From assembly GCF_003259745.1 (NCBI RefSeq), contig NZ_QLMC01000001.1, positions 930,001 through 994,000 of the forward strand: a stretch of DNA of 64,000 nucleotides, in the 5' to 3' direction. Under the pieces are notes generated by a model, which saw nothing but the letters and a program-made list of their open reading frames with translations, did not search any database and was not told where the DNA came from. The DNA comes from Larkinella arboricola (GTDB lineage: Bacteria > Bacteroidota > Bacteroidia > Cytophagales > Spirosomataceae). Positions 52,538 through 61,899 of this stretch are shown piece by piece (position 1 is the first letter of the stretch; each line of letters opens with the position of its first letter). A program made the translations under genes and the position numbers.

Positions 52538-53278
52538 TTACGGTATTTGCTGCTTCACGGCCCACTGTTCTACAATTTTCCGTTCATGCAGCCGAAAAAC
52601 GTGGTAAAACACATACGGCTTTTGATCAAGCTGTCCTTCCGACTGAATCACGACAAAATTGCCTTCCCCGATGATTCGGTGTATTTTCTGAAAAACTAAC
52701 AGATCGGCATTTTGCTGTACATACTGCTCCAGACCGGCCCGCCCGTTGGCGATGTCGGGCTGATGCTGAACCAGATCGGAGACTACATACTCGGGGAGAA
52801 GCACCAACTCCCGATTTACCAGAACGCGCTGGAAAAATTCTCCAGCGATTTTTTTGTTCTCTCCGGTCAGCGCAACATCTTCAATCTCAACGGCTCCGTC
52901 CATCATGGGGTTTCCATTCAGGGTGCTTTCTGGCTGATTCTCAACCGCGTCCCAGTGTTCAACCACCTGCCCGTTGTGAAGCCGAAACAGATCAACAACG
53001 GCTTTTGGCTGACCGCCGACGGCGAAACGCAGGTTGGTTACCACGTAGTCACCCTCCGCAATGAGCCGCATAAACGGTTTAGCGGAGGTGGCTGGTTTGG
53101 GCATTTGGCTTATGTACCGGAGCGCATCCAGTAGGCCCGCCTTCCCCGGTTTAACCGTGGCGCTGTGTTGAATGTAGTCGTCGGCGATGATTTGGTCGGC
53201 ATAATCGAGGTCACCGCTGGCGATGGCCCGCCGGTAAAAGTCCCGGATGATGGCTTTATTAACTTCTATGGAATGCAT
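52538..53278 (-). CDS. Tandem SnoaL-like (NTF2-fold) protein
   Basis: The open frame is longer, but ATG 53278 (MHSIEVNKAIIRDFYRRAIA) is the natural start and gives 246 residues. The protein is an internal duplication of the SnoaL-like fold. The first copy (about 1-120) has YIQHSATVKPGKAGLLDAL and VVDLFRLHNGQVVEHWDAVEN; the second (about 130-245) has LVQHQPDIANGRAGLEQYV and YHVFRLHERKIVEQWAVKQ. Members act on small ring compounds or are of unknown function. The two copies could form an internal pseudo-dimer. The gene converges on copA. Confidence 0.85.
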   Translation of the reverse strand: MHSIEVNKAIIRDFYRRAIASGDLDYADQIIADDYIQHSATVKPGKAGLLDALRYISQMPKPATSAKPFMRLIAEGDYVVTNLRFAVGGQPKAVVDLFRLHNGQVVEHWDAVENQPESTLNGNPMMDGAVEIEDVALTGENKKIAGEFFQRVLVNRELVLLPEYVVSDLVQHQPDIANGRAGLEQYVQQNADLLVFQKIHRIIGEGNFVVIQSEGQLDQKPYVFYHVFRLHERKIVEQWAVKQQIP

Positions 53279-53638
53279 GATAATCATCAAGTTTATTGGG
53301 TTCATACAGAAGCCCGACGTGCTTTTGGCTGGATTCCTCCGTATGGTTCGGGGACGGCGATGGCGGGGCATACTGCCGCCCGGGTACGACCCGGAGTTGT
53401 CCGGATTCACGTCCTTGGACTTGGTAAGAAATTAAAATGGAATGCTGCCACGCGATAAAGTGAAGCGTGCAGTAAGGCACCTGCCGATTACCGGTAAGTG
53501 CTTGCGGGGCAGTATGTAATGATGATGATTTTCAGTGGGGCAAATGTAAAACGTATTGGTTTTACCTGCAACTTTTACCGGCGGCATCAGACTCCGTCGG
53601 GGTAATGGGAGGACAAGCCTTTCAGGCTTGTCCTTAGG
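53279..53638. other. Gene-free 360-base stretch
   Basis: Between the SnoaL-like start and the next minus-strand stop I see no convincing gene. The minus-strand open frame through 53410 lacks coding character. The only structure is a hairpin at 53610-53634 (AGGACAAGCCT and AGGCTTGTCCT), probably a 3' hairpin of the oxidoreductase gene; it lacks a T-run. Confidence 0.55.
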
Positions 53639-54784
53639 CTAGGCGCGGTGTGCCAGCCGGTCGGCTTCTACCGCCGTCAGCAGGGAGGTTAGTCCATTCT
53701 GTTCCGTGATTTTCCGGTGTGTTTCCGGATAATACAGGTAGCTGGTCTGGTCGCGGATCATCAGCCGCAGCAGTTCGCCGTAAAGGTGCATTTTGTTGTG
53801 ATCGAAACCGTACCGAATCTCCACATTCTGGGCAATTTCAAACTCCTTGTTACGCCCCCGGACTGCCCGGTCTTTGCCGCCATAATTGCCCGTCACGTCC
53901 AGAATGGAACCCGGAAACAAATCCATCAGTGCCCGCGTCCCGGCTTCGTCCACCAGCCCCCGGATGACGGCCCGCGTCGGCACCCATTCATGCAGCGTGA
54001 CATCGCCCCGCTCAAACAACAGCCGCATTTCCTGGCGGTCCATCCGGCCCACCTGCGTAAAACCGTGGTAAAAATTGACGAGCGAATCGCCGTAGCGGAC
54101 GGTGGCCTGCACCTGGTCTTCCAGGTCCGTACCCGGGCGTTTGCAGACCTGGGCGGCTTCCACTTTGCCGTCGCCCAGCCACCCGGCAAACAGATCGAAG
54201 AAGTGAACCCCGTGTTCGATGAAAATACCGCCACTGAGTTCGCGGTTCCAGAACCAGTGCTGGGGCGAAAGTCCTTCGTCGCCCGCGTAATTTTCGAAAT
54301 AACCGTGCAGGAATTCCCCCAGTATCTTTTTGTCAATCAGGGTTTTGATTCGCTCAAACATCGGGTTGTAGCGTTGCATCAGGTTTGTTACCATCAGCAG
54401 CCCCTTGCTTCTGGCGAATTCCACCATTTCGCGGCCTTGTTCCTCGTTTGTTGCCAGCGGTTTTTCGCAGATGACGTGCTTCCCGGCCCGCAGCGCCTGC
54501 ATGGATTGCTCGTAATGCAGAAAAGGCGGGGTGGCAATGTACACGATGTCGAGATCGGGCCGGGCCAGCATTTCGTCGATGGAATCGAAATGGGTTGCCC
54601 CGAAGCGGGCGGCTGCCCGGTTGGCTTCCTCGCGCTGGGAGCCGGCGATGCCAATAAGTTTAAGGTGTGGAGATTGCAGGAAATGCTGGGCGGCAAAAAG
54701 GCCAAAGCCGCCGAAACCAATGATGCCTAAGCCAAGTTCTTTTAGTTCACTCATGATGCGTTCGTTGGTTGTATCGTCTTTCAT
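53639..54784 (-). CDS. Gfo/Idh/MocA family oxidoreductase
   Basis: The 381-residue protein (372 if ATG 54754, MSELKELGLG, is used) has a canonical Rossmann loop GIIGFGGFGLFAAQHF near the N-terminus and the catalytic EKP motif in GKHVICEKPLATNEEQGRE. The substrate domain contains HGVHFFDLFAGWLGDGK, with a conserved histidine pair typical of sugar or inositol dehydrogenases. There is no signal peptide, so it is cytosolic, unlike the exported relative at 574. The substrate is unknown. It is transcribed divergently from the TonB receptor gene. Confidence 0.9.
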   Translation of the reverse strand: MKDDTTNERIMSELKELGLGIIGFGGFGLFAAQHFLQSPHLKLIGIAGSQREEANRAAARFGATHFDSIDEMLARPDLDIVYIATPPFLHYEQSMQALRAGKHVICEKPLATNEEQGREMVEFARSKGLLMVTNLMQRYNPMFERIKTLIDKKILGEFLHGYFENYAGDEGLSPQHWFWNRELSGGIFIEHGVHFFDLFAGWLGDGKVEAAQVCKRPGTDLEDQVQATVRYGDSLVNFYHGFTQVGRMDRQEMRLLFERGDVTLHEWVPTRAVIRGLVDEAGTRALMDLFPGSILDVTGNYGGKDRAVRGRNKEFEIAQNVEIRYGFDHNKMHLYGELLRLMIRDQTSYLYYPETHRKITEQNGLTSLLTAVEADRLAHRA

Positions 54785-54991
54785 TTAACAACAATTTGGC
54801 GGAACTGTTGAAAGGATTTACGGATAGACACAGATGGTTGTTTTTTCATAGATTTTATCCAACGTCCTGTACCTTTCAGAACGGAATTTGGACGGTTCGT
54901 CATTTTTTTGTCCTACATGATGGGGGGAAAGCCGACCTTTGCTGTCAATCAACAAATACGAAAAGCGAATGGCGCGTTTACAGCCTGACTT

Positions 54992-57442
54992 ATGAAACAG
55001 TTGTTACAAGCATGTTTTCTGCTGCTGTTGATCAGCACAACCCTGCGGGCGCAGGAAACGCCTGCTCCGACGGCCCGGCGCGTAAATGAGCAGGCAACGG
55101 TGAGTGGTTACATCAAGGATGCCGCCAACGGTGAAGGGTTAATTGGAGTATCGGTCTTTGTGAAGGAAACCGGAGCGGGTATCACCACCAACTCCTACGG
55201 TTTTTATTCCCTCACGCTTCCGGCCGGTACGTATAATCTGGTTTACACCTACGTCGGGTTTGCCCGACAAACCCGTACTGTCGACCTGACGGGCGAAAAC
55301 GTCCGGCTTAATATCGAATTGCAGGAAGAAGGACGTGAGCTTCAGGAAGTAACCGTTTCGACCAGACGTGAAGACGATAACGTCAAAAGCATGGCCATGA
55401 GCGTCAATACGGTCGAGATGAAAACGATTCAGAAAATGCCGGCCCTGCTGGGTGAGGTGGATGTCGTCCGGAGCATTCAACTGCTGCCGGGCGTTTCGAC
55501 GGTGGGCGAGGGTGCAACGGGCTTCAACGTCCGGGGCGGTAACGTTGATCAGAACCTGGTGTTGCTCGACGAAGCGCCGGTTTACAACTCGTCCCACCTG
55601 TTTGGTTTTTTCTCGGTTTTTAACCCCGATGCGGTCAAGGACGTAAAGCTGGTGAAAGGCGGGATTCCTGCGCTTTATGGCGGTCGGATTTCCTCGATTC
55701 TGGATGTTCGGATGAAGGAAGGTAATTCGAAGCGAACCACGGTATCGGGCGGTATTGGACTTATTTTCAGTCGCTTGACAATTGAACAGCCGCTCTTTAA
55801 GGACAAAGACGGACAGGCGCGGGGCTCGTTCATCATCGCGGGCCGCCGGTCTTACGCCGACGTGCTGGCCAAACCATTTCTGACCGGCGATCTGAAAGGC
55901 TCACGGTTTTTCTTCTACGACCTGACGGCCAAAGCCAATTACCGCATCAACGACAAAAATACCATCTACGCATCCGGCTACCTGGGGCGCGATGTGTTTG
56001 GTGCCGATTTTGGCTTTAACTGGGGCAACGCCACGACGAGCCTGCGCTGGAACCACGTTTTTAGCGACAAGCTGTTTCTGAATACCACGGCATTTTACAG
56101 CAATTACGATTACCTGCTGGACAGCGACCTGAAACGCGAAAATCAGAAAGACTTTTTCAACTGGAAATCGAGTATTATCAATTATAGCGTGAAGCCCGAC
56201 TTTACGTTGTTCCTGAAAAACAATACATTGACCTTTGGTGGGCAGGCCATTATCTACGACTTCCGACCGGGCGAGGCCAATGCCGCCAGCGGGGGAGAGG
56301 TGCGGTCGTTTGGGCTGGAAAGCAAGTATGCCCTCGAAAGCGCGCTCTATATCGGCAATGAGCAACAGCTTTCCCGGCGGGTGCAGTTGCAATACGGCCT
56401 GCGGTATTCGCTCTACAACTACCTCGGCCCCGGCGAATCCTACGAATTTCAAACGGATGTGCCCGCCGGTAAGCGACGGTTTCCGGTTTCGACCACGACC
56501 TATGACCGCAACGAAGTGATCCAGACCTACGGAAACTGGGAACCCCGGTTTTCGGCCAAGTACGAGCTAAACGAGGTAAGTTCGCTGAAAGTCAGCTACA
56601 ACCGGCTGGCGCAGTACCTGCACCTGGTATCGAACACCACGGCGTCGACTCCGCTGGACGTCTGGACCCCATCGACAAACAACATCAAACCGCAACTTGC
56701 CGACCAGATTGCCGGGGGGTATTTCCGAAACTTTGGCAAAACCGGAACGGAGTTTGAAGCTTCGGTGGAGCTGTATTACAAGTGGTTGCAAAATCAGGTC
56801 GATTATATTGATGGGGCCGAACTGTTGCTCAACAAATACCTCGAAGGCGATCTGTTGAACGGCAAAGGCCGGGCTTATGGCGCCGAATTTTATCTGAAAA
56901 AGAACCGGGGCGACCTGACCGGCTGGATCAGCTACACGCTGGCCAAAACCGAACGGTTTGTGGACGGTATCAACAACAACCGGTGGTTTCCGACGCGGTT
57001 CGATAAGCGGCACACCCTGAACGCCGTGGCCTTGTACGACCTCAATAAACGCTGGAGTTTCTCGGCCTCCTTCGCGTTTGCAACCGGTACGCCCGGCACC
57101 TTCCCGACCAACGGTTATCTTTTCCAGGGGTATCTGATACCGCACAACGCCGAAAGCTCCCGCAACAACTATCGCATTCCGCCGTACCACCGGATCGATT
57201 TGTCGGCGACGTTGCAAAACAGGAAAAAACGGCCCGATCAGAAGTGGGAGAGCAACTGGGTGTTCTCGGTTTATAATGCCTACGGCCGCAAAAATCCGTT
57301 CTCGGTCTTTTTCCGGCAGGCCGAAGAGAAACGCACTGTAATGCTGAACGGCGAACAGGTGCAGATTCCGGTCGCCGAAGCCGTCCGGTATTCGGTTTTC
57401 GCTACGCTGATTCCGTCAGCAACCTACAATTTCAAGTTCTAA
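54992..57442 (+). CDS. TonB-dependent receptor with CarboxypepD-like domain
   Basis: The 816-residue outer-membrane protein has a signal peptide (LLQACFLLLLISTTLRAQ), a carboxypeptidase-regulatory-like domain (about 35-120, VSGYIKDAANGEGLIGVSVFV), a plug with the typical GATGFNVRGGNVDQNLVLLDEAP and a 22-strand-type barrel ending NFKF. It lacks an STN domain, so it does not use a FecR/FecI relay. It is paired with a DUF4249 lipoprotein 32 bases downstream, an arrangement common in Bacteroidota that replaces SusD. The ligand is unknown. Confidence 0.94.
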   Translation: MKQLLQACFLLLLISTTLRAQETPAPTARRVNEQATVSGYIKDAANGEGLIGVSVFVKETGAGITTNSYGFYSLTLPAGTYNLVYTYVGFARQTRTVDLTGENVRLNIELQEEGRELQEVTVSTRREDDNVKSMAMSVNTVEMKTIQKMPALLGEVDVVRSIQLLPGVSTVGEGATGFNVRGGNVDQNLVLLDEAPVYNSSHLFGFFSVFNPDAVKDVKLVKGGIPALYGGRISSILDVRMKEGNSKRTTVSGGIGLIFSRLTIEQPLFKDKDGQARGSFIIAGRRSYADVLAKPFLTGDLKGSRFFFYDLTAKANYRINDKNTIYASGYLGRDVFGADFGFNWGNATTSLRWNHVFSDKLFLNTTAFYSNYDYLLDSDLKRENQKDFFNWKSSIINYSVKPDFTLFLKNNTLTFGGQAIIYDFRPGEANAASGGEVRSFGLESKYALESALYIGNEQQLSRRVQLQYGLRYSLYNYLGPGESYEFQTDVPAGKRRFPVSTTTYDRNEVIQTYGNWEPRFSAKYELNEVSSLKVSYNRLAQYLHLVSNTTASTPLDVWTPSTNNIKPQLADQIAGGYFRNFGKTGTEFEASVELYYKWLQNQVDYIDGAELLLNKYLEGDLLNGKGRAYGAEFYLKKNRGDLTGWISYTLAKTERFVDGINNNRWFPTRFDKRHTLNAVALYDLNKRWSFSASFAFATGTPGTFPTNGYLFQGYLIPHNAESSRNNYRIPPYHRIDLSATLQNRKKRPDQKWESNWVFSVYNAYGRKNPFSVFFRQAEEKRTVMLNGEQVQIPVAEAVRYSVFATLIPSATYNFKF

Positions 57443-57474
57443 GCAACCCACGGACTTTTTTATAGAAAATAGCC

Positions 57475-58395
57475 ATGAAAAATATCCATATATGCGGTTT
57501 TTCGATTGTTCATGTAATCTTGTTCGGCCTGCTTCTGCTCGGCCTGACTTCCTGCGAAGACCCCATCGACATTAACCTGAAAACCGGCCCGGTGCAACTG
57601 GCCGTTGACGGCTGGCTGACCGATCAGCCCGGTCCGCAAACAATCCGGCTGATGCGTACCGCCGGTTATTTCGATGCGGCCCAACCCCCGGCGGCTCTGG
57701 GTGCGACGGTAATTGTGGCCGACGAAGACAGTGTTATTCACGAGTTTATCGACCTGAAAGGCAACGGTACTTACGTCTGGACGCCCAAAAACGGCGAGAC
57801 ATTTGGTAAAATCGGGAAGAAGTATTTGCTGGGCATTCGCTACGAAGGGCAGGAGTATTACGCCATTTCGCAGATGCAGCCCGTTCCGACTGTCGATTCG
57901 CTGGTTTTTCGGGAAGAAAAGCTCAATCCGGTTTCGAGTGAAACGGGTTTTCTGAGCGAATTCTACGCCACCGACCTGCCGGGGCAGGCTGATTATTACT
58001 GGATTCGTACTTACCACAACGGCAAGCGGCTCGACGGCACCAACAACATTGTGGTGTCCTACAACGGGTCGTTCAACGGGTCGGCGGATACGGATGGCCT
58101 GCTGTTTATTCAGCCCATCCGGTGGTCGATCAATCCCGAAGACCTCTATCAGATGAACGATTCGGTACGGGTTGAAGTGTTGTCCATTACGCCGGATGCG
58201 TTTTATTTCTTTCAACAACTGAGCACGCAGATTAACAACGGCGGGTTGTTTGCCTCCCCGCCCGCCAACGTGCCGACTAACATTGTTAACCGCAACGCCA
58301 GTGGTCCGAAAGCCGTGGGTTTCTTCGGGGTGTCGGCCCTCAGCAGCCGAACCGCCAGGGTAGAACCGGGCACCATTCGGCCAAGCGACGATTGA
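57475..58395 (+). CDS. DUF4249 family lipoprotein
   Basis: The 306-residue protein has a lipobox in LLLLGLTSCEDPIDINLKTG (Cys25) and is a DUF4249 member: LAVDGWLTDQPGPQTIRLM, ATVIVADEDSVIHEF and the C-terminal VGFFGVSALSSRTAR. These proteins are partners of TonB-dependent receptors without SusD and probably cap the transporter on the cell surface. The end of the family domain is present. It follows the receptor gene by 32 bases and is co-transcribed. Confidence 0.9.
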   Translation: MKNIHICGFSIVHVILFGLLLLGLTSCEDPIDINLKTGPVQLAVDGWLTDQPGPQTIRLMRTAGYFDAAQPPAALGATVIVADEDSVIHEFIDLKGNGTYVWTPKNGETFGKIGKKYLLGIRYEGQEYYAISQMQPVPTVDSLVFREEKLNPVSSETGFLSEFYATDLPGQADYYWIRTYHNGKRLDGTNNIVVSYNGSFNGSADTDGLLFIQPIRWSINPEDLYQMNDSVRVEVLSITPDAFYFFQQLSTQINNGGLFASPPANVPTNIVNRNASGPKAVGFFGVSALSSRTARVEPGTIRPSDD

Positions 58396-58615
58396 AAACC
58401 GTTTGCTCATTGGACCACGCAACGGCCTGTTTGAGCGGCCCAACCGTTCGTTTTGTCCCGGTAGCGGATGGGTATTCAAATCCGTTTTAGCGATAAGGTA
58501 CTTTTGTCTTGTTCAGCAACGGCAAACATCATTTATCCACACCTTTAAAAAGTATTCGTTGTTTACGAGGACAAAATCTCACCGAGCTGTGAGGTTTTGT
58601 ACGATAGAAGGTCAT

Positions 58616-58643
58616 AAAAACGGGTTCGTTGAATCCGTTTTTT
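58616..58643. terminator. Terminator between DUF4249 and HHH barrel genes
   Basis: AACGGGTTC and GAATCCGTT form a stem around GTT with A-run before and T-run after, between two convergent genes. The 255-base gap contains no other recognisable feature. Confidence 0.75.
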
Positions 58644-58650
58644 CTGTTTC

Positions 58651-60723
58651 TCAAAACTTCCACCGCGCCTGCACCTTCACTTCGCTTTTGTGCGGTTTGG
58701 CAATTTCGTCCAGATCGGAGCCAACGGTGTGCTGCTGACGAAAATCGGTGCGGCTCCAGCGCAGCCAGAAGTCCAGATGCTTGTTCAGCGTGTACTGAAT
58801 CAGAAGATAATTGCGGATGCCTTTGTTGGCGTAGGCCGGAATCGAAAAAGCCGACAGCACATCCCGTTCGTAAACATACTGCCGACTGTCGTAAGTATCG
58901 GTGCTAAACCACGCCAGCCGCCCACTGAGCGAGATACACCCAAAATCCGCCGTTGCATCCTGCACCACCGCCAAGCCGTTAGAGGGTTCAAAACCGTCGT
59001 ATCGGAAACCGCCCCACTGCACGCGCGTCCGCAGCGACCACATGCGCGAAGGGGCGAATTCGGCATTGAGCGCGTAATTTCTATGCACAGTTCCGACTGT
59101 TTCTTTGGTTTTACTCAGCGCCGTCGGCAGGTTTTTCTCCTTGTGTTCTTCGCGGTAAATCCCGTAAACCGTTAGTCTTTTGGTGGGCGTATATGTGGCC
59201 TGTACCAAAAAATCGTAACCCTGCGACGGCCTGTCAACCAGGTATTTCAGCCACGAAAACCGGTAATAATCGAAGGAGGCACCTAAGGTCAGTTTGCGGT
59301 AAATGACGTAACGCAAACCCGTATAAATGCCGCGCTCGTTGCTGTTGCGCCCATTTTCGCCGAAGGCATTGGCATAGAAGCTATGAAAATTCCGGTCGTA
59401 ATACCGTCCGAGCAGGGCCGCGTCCAATCGTTTGGTCAGGCTGGCAATGGCCCCACCCACGGCGCCAATACCTCCGCTTGATGAACGGGCTACTTCTGCA
59501 AAAAAGTTGATGTTTTGCCAGATGTAATTCCCATGCAGCCCGATTACGGTATTTTGGGTGCCTGTAAATTCGTAGCGGTTATAAGGCAAATCGCGTTTTT
59601 GCAGCGTTTTGTCGAAGGTAGTGTGCAATACCGTCGCGCCCAGTTGCACCTGTTGGTCGGTACGATAGAGCAGATGTGCCCCCAGGTTCTGTTCCAGAAC
59701 ACTGGCGCGGTCGGCCAGTTCGGCGGAGGTTCGGTGCAGACCGCTGGTGAGGAGCGAACTGATTTTGTCCTCCTGATTTTCTGAATCCGTTACCACATTG
59801 CCGTCGCGCCGGTTCCGGGCCGTCAGCAGCGTAATATCCCAGTTTTTGGCCAGCGTATAGGTTGCCGTTACGCCCCGTAAATAACCGTATTCACTCAGCG
59901 AGGTATAAGGCCGTGCGCCCAGCGATGGCCGCCGAACGCCCGCAACGGTTTCGGACCCTTTGCCCAGCGAAAATCCCGACGCCAGCACCAGCCCCTGCCC
60001 AATTTGCAGTTGATAATCGCCAATCAGAATGTTGCGCCAGCGTCCCCGGCTCTGGAACTGGGCGTGGAACGAGACATAATCCATACCGTACTGATAACGG
60101 TCCGGCTGCCAGCGGAACGGTTCGCCGGGGTCCTGTTCGAGCGTGAAGCCGAAACTGAAATCGCGCGGGCGGCTGTAGCGGTATCGCCAGTACCACTGCT
60201 GTCGGCTACCGTTGTAGCGCCGGGGTACCTTCCCGTTTTTGTCGGGTTCGCCCGGTGTGAAGCCCTTCTGCGGCTCCAGCACCCGTTCGACCCGCATGAT
60301 CAGGTAGTGGTCAGTCGGGTTACGGATTGAAAAAAGACGGTTTTGCGCATCGACGGTCACAAACGGCAACAGTCGGCGGATGGTCGGCAGGTCGAAATCC
60401 GGGACGGCCTGTAATTCGTAGACGGATAAAAAAGGGCCGAAGCTGACCCGGTACTCAAACAGGCTGTTAAGCTGACGTTCGGTAAGCAGATAGGTGGCCG
60501 AAAGCTCGTCGCGGGTGACAGTATTGAGGTCCAGCGGGCTGGCGTAAAGCTGATAGAGGTTTTCGTAAACCGTGGGGTAATCGATGCCATCGGTCTGCAC
60601 CGGAAACAGATTATGAATCAGGTCGCCAAGGTTGGTTTCGTGCCGACGGTATTGCTGCGCCCACGTAAGCGAATGAAGCATCAGAAAGCCGCCAACGAAC
60701 CATACTGTAAAACGGTGTTTCAA
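58651..60723 (-). CDS. Helix-hairpin-helix (ComEA-like) protein with outer-membrane barrel
   Basis: The 690-residue protein appears to start at TTG 60723, because that gives a good signal peptide (KHRFTVWFVGGFLMLHSLTWAQ) and no ATG lies upstream in frame. Residues 55-125 carry two helix-hairpin-helix units as in ComEA (SPLDLNTVTRDELSATYLL and RVSFGPFLSVYELQAVPDFDLPTI). The rest (about 135-690) consists of amphipathic strands ending in VQARWKF, a beta-barrel signature. This architecture is widespread in Bacteroidota; a role in DNA uptake is a guess from the HHH part. It is alone on its strand, with the PPK2 gene upstream. Confidence 0.82.
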   Translation of the reverse strand: MKHRFTVWFVGGFLMLHSLTWAQQYRRHETNLGDLIHNLFPVQTDGIDYPTVYENLYQLYASPLDLNTVTRDELSATYLLTERQLNSLFEYRVSFGPFLSVYELQAVPDFDLPTIRRLLPFVTVDAQNRLFSIRNPTDHYLIMRVERVLEPQKGFTPGEPDKNGKVPRRYNGSRQQWYWRYRYSRPRDFSFGFTLEQDPGEPFRWQPDRYQYGMDYVSFHAQFQSRGRWRNILIGDYQLQIGQGLVLASGFSLGKGSETVAGVRRPSLGARPYTSLSEYGYLRGVTATYTLAKNWDITLLTARNRRDGNVVTDSENQEDKISSLLTSGLHRTSAELADRASVLEQNLGAHLLYRTDQQVQLGATVLHTTFDKTLQKRDLPYNRYEFTGTQNTVIGLHGNYIWQNINFFAEVARSSSGGIGAVGGAIASLTKRLDAALLGRYYDRNFHSFYANAFGENGRNSNERGIYTGLRYVIYRKLTLGASFDYYRFSWLKYLVDRPSQGYDFLVQATYTPTKRLTVYGIYREEHKEKNLPTALSKTKETVGTVHRNYALNAEFAPSRMWSLRTRVQWGGFRYDGFEPSNGLAVVQDATADFGCISLSGRLAWFSTDTYDSRQYVYERDVLSAFSIPAYANKGIRNYLLIQYTLNKHLDFWLRWSRTDFRQQHTVGSDLDEIAKPHKSEVKVQARWKF

Positions 60724-60849
60724 AGCGTCGTCACAACTGAAAAGGCCGCACGTTTACCGGACGGCCCGGTCCGGCTGAAAGATTTCTTTCAGTTGCTTAG
60801 ACGACGGAAGCGTTTAGAAGATACACCGTTCGAATGGCTTTTTGGATCA

Positions 60850-61749
60850 TCAGTCCGCTCTGTTGATGACATCAATCAGGTCCTGCAAGTTTTTCTGCTG
60901 TTCTTTGGTCACCTTCGGATAGTCCATTTTCAGGCTTTGCAGTGTTTCCGCCAGCACTTTTGCCACAATCAGACGCATGTTTTTCTTGTCGTCGGCCGGA
61001 ATGATGTACCAGGGCGCTTTTTCGGTGGCGGTTTCGTTGATTGCTTCTTCGTAAGCCTGCATGTATTGTTTCCAGAAACCGCGTTCAACCACGTCCTGAC
61101 TGTCGAATTTCCAGTTTTTGGCCGGGTCTTCGATGCGGTCAATCAGCCGTTCAGCCTGTTCCTTCTTCGAAACGTTCAGGAAAAATTTCAGTACCGGAAA
61201 GCCGTTGCGGGTCAGGTAGGTTTCAAAATTCCGGATGTCCTTGTAGCGCTGCTTCCAGAGTTTATCCAGGTTGTCGGTGCGTTCGTCGGGCAGCCGCTGG
61301 CTCTGGGTAAGAATGTCGGGATGCACTTTAACCACCAGCACCTCTTCGTAATACGAACGGTTAAAAATACCGATGGTGCCGCGTTCGGGCAGATTAATCA
61401 TGCTGCGCCAGAGGAAATCGTGTTCGAGTTCGGCGTCGTTGGGCCGTTTGAAGGAGTGAACGCGCAGCCCCAGCGGATTGACGCCCGAAAAGACGTGCTG
61501 AATGGTGCTGTCTTTACCGGCGGCATCCATCGCCTGAAAAATCGTAACCAGACCGTAGCGGTTATGGGCAAACATCTTTTCCTGTAACTCGTTCAGTTCG
61601 GACGCCAGGTTGCGCAGTAAGACCTCGTAGTGCTCCCGGTTCTCGTATAAATCGTCAATCCTGGTGGGAACGTCAGCGATGGAAATTTTTTTGGATTCGT
61701 GCCCCGTAAAACGGAATTGTTTGGTGTCTATCGCCAGGGATTCGGTCAT
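60850..61749 (-). CDS. ppk2: Polyphosphate kinase 2 family protein
   Basis: The 299-residue cytosolic enzyme transfers phosphate between polyphosphate and nucleotides. The Walker A motif is QAMDAAGKDSTIQH (near residue 73), and the lid and Walker B parts are FKRPNDAELEHDFLWR and GIFNRSYYEEVLVVKVHP. Length and one-domain layout fit PPK2 class I or III (AMP/ADP phosphorylation by polyphosphate); the class cannot be fixed by eye. It is monocistronic, with a 126-base gap to the HHH gene. Confidence 0.94.
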   Translation of the reverse strand: MTESLAIDTKQFRFTGHESKKISIADVPTRIDDLYENREHYEVLLRNLASELNELQEKMFAHNRYGLVTIFQAMDAAGKDSTIQHVFSGVNPLGLRVHSFKRPNDAELEHDFLWRSMINLPERGTIGIFNRSYYEEVLVVKVHPDILTQSQRLPDERTDNLDKLWKQRYKDIRNFETYLTRNGFPVLKFFLNVSKKEQAERLIDRIEDPAKNWKFDSQDVVERGFWKQYMQAYEEAINETATEKAPWYIIPADDKKNMRLIVAKVLAETLQSLKMDYPKVTKEQQKNLQDLIDVINRAD

Positions 61750-61899
61750 GGTGCTGCAAGGATTGTGATAAACGCGAAGCCCACCGAACCGTCTTAAAAC
61801 AGATTATGTTCTAATAAAAACCGTCGGGCCGATTCCTGCGTATGTACAGTTCGGGAACTCGCTTTTGTTTTAGGGGTGTAAACCTTTCAACATCGAACT

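Noticed and set aside
53279-53410. N-terminal extension of the SnoaL-like protein
   Set aside because: Pro/Arg/Ser-rich with no similarity to the fold; ATG 53278 starts exactly at the domain.
53440-53560. Possible structured RNA in the gene-free stretch
   Set aside because: Short complementary words occur (CTGCC with GGCAG) but no stable, extended or recognisable fold is seen.
57460-58479. 339-codon minus-strand frame opposite the DUF4249 gene
   Set aside because: Covers the whole DUF4249 gene, which has lipobox and family motifs on the plus strand.
60613-61587. 324-codon plus-strand frame opposite PPK2
   Set aside because: Shadow of ppk2; the opposite strand carries the Walker motifs.
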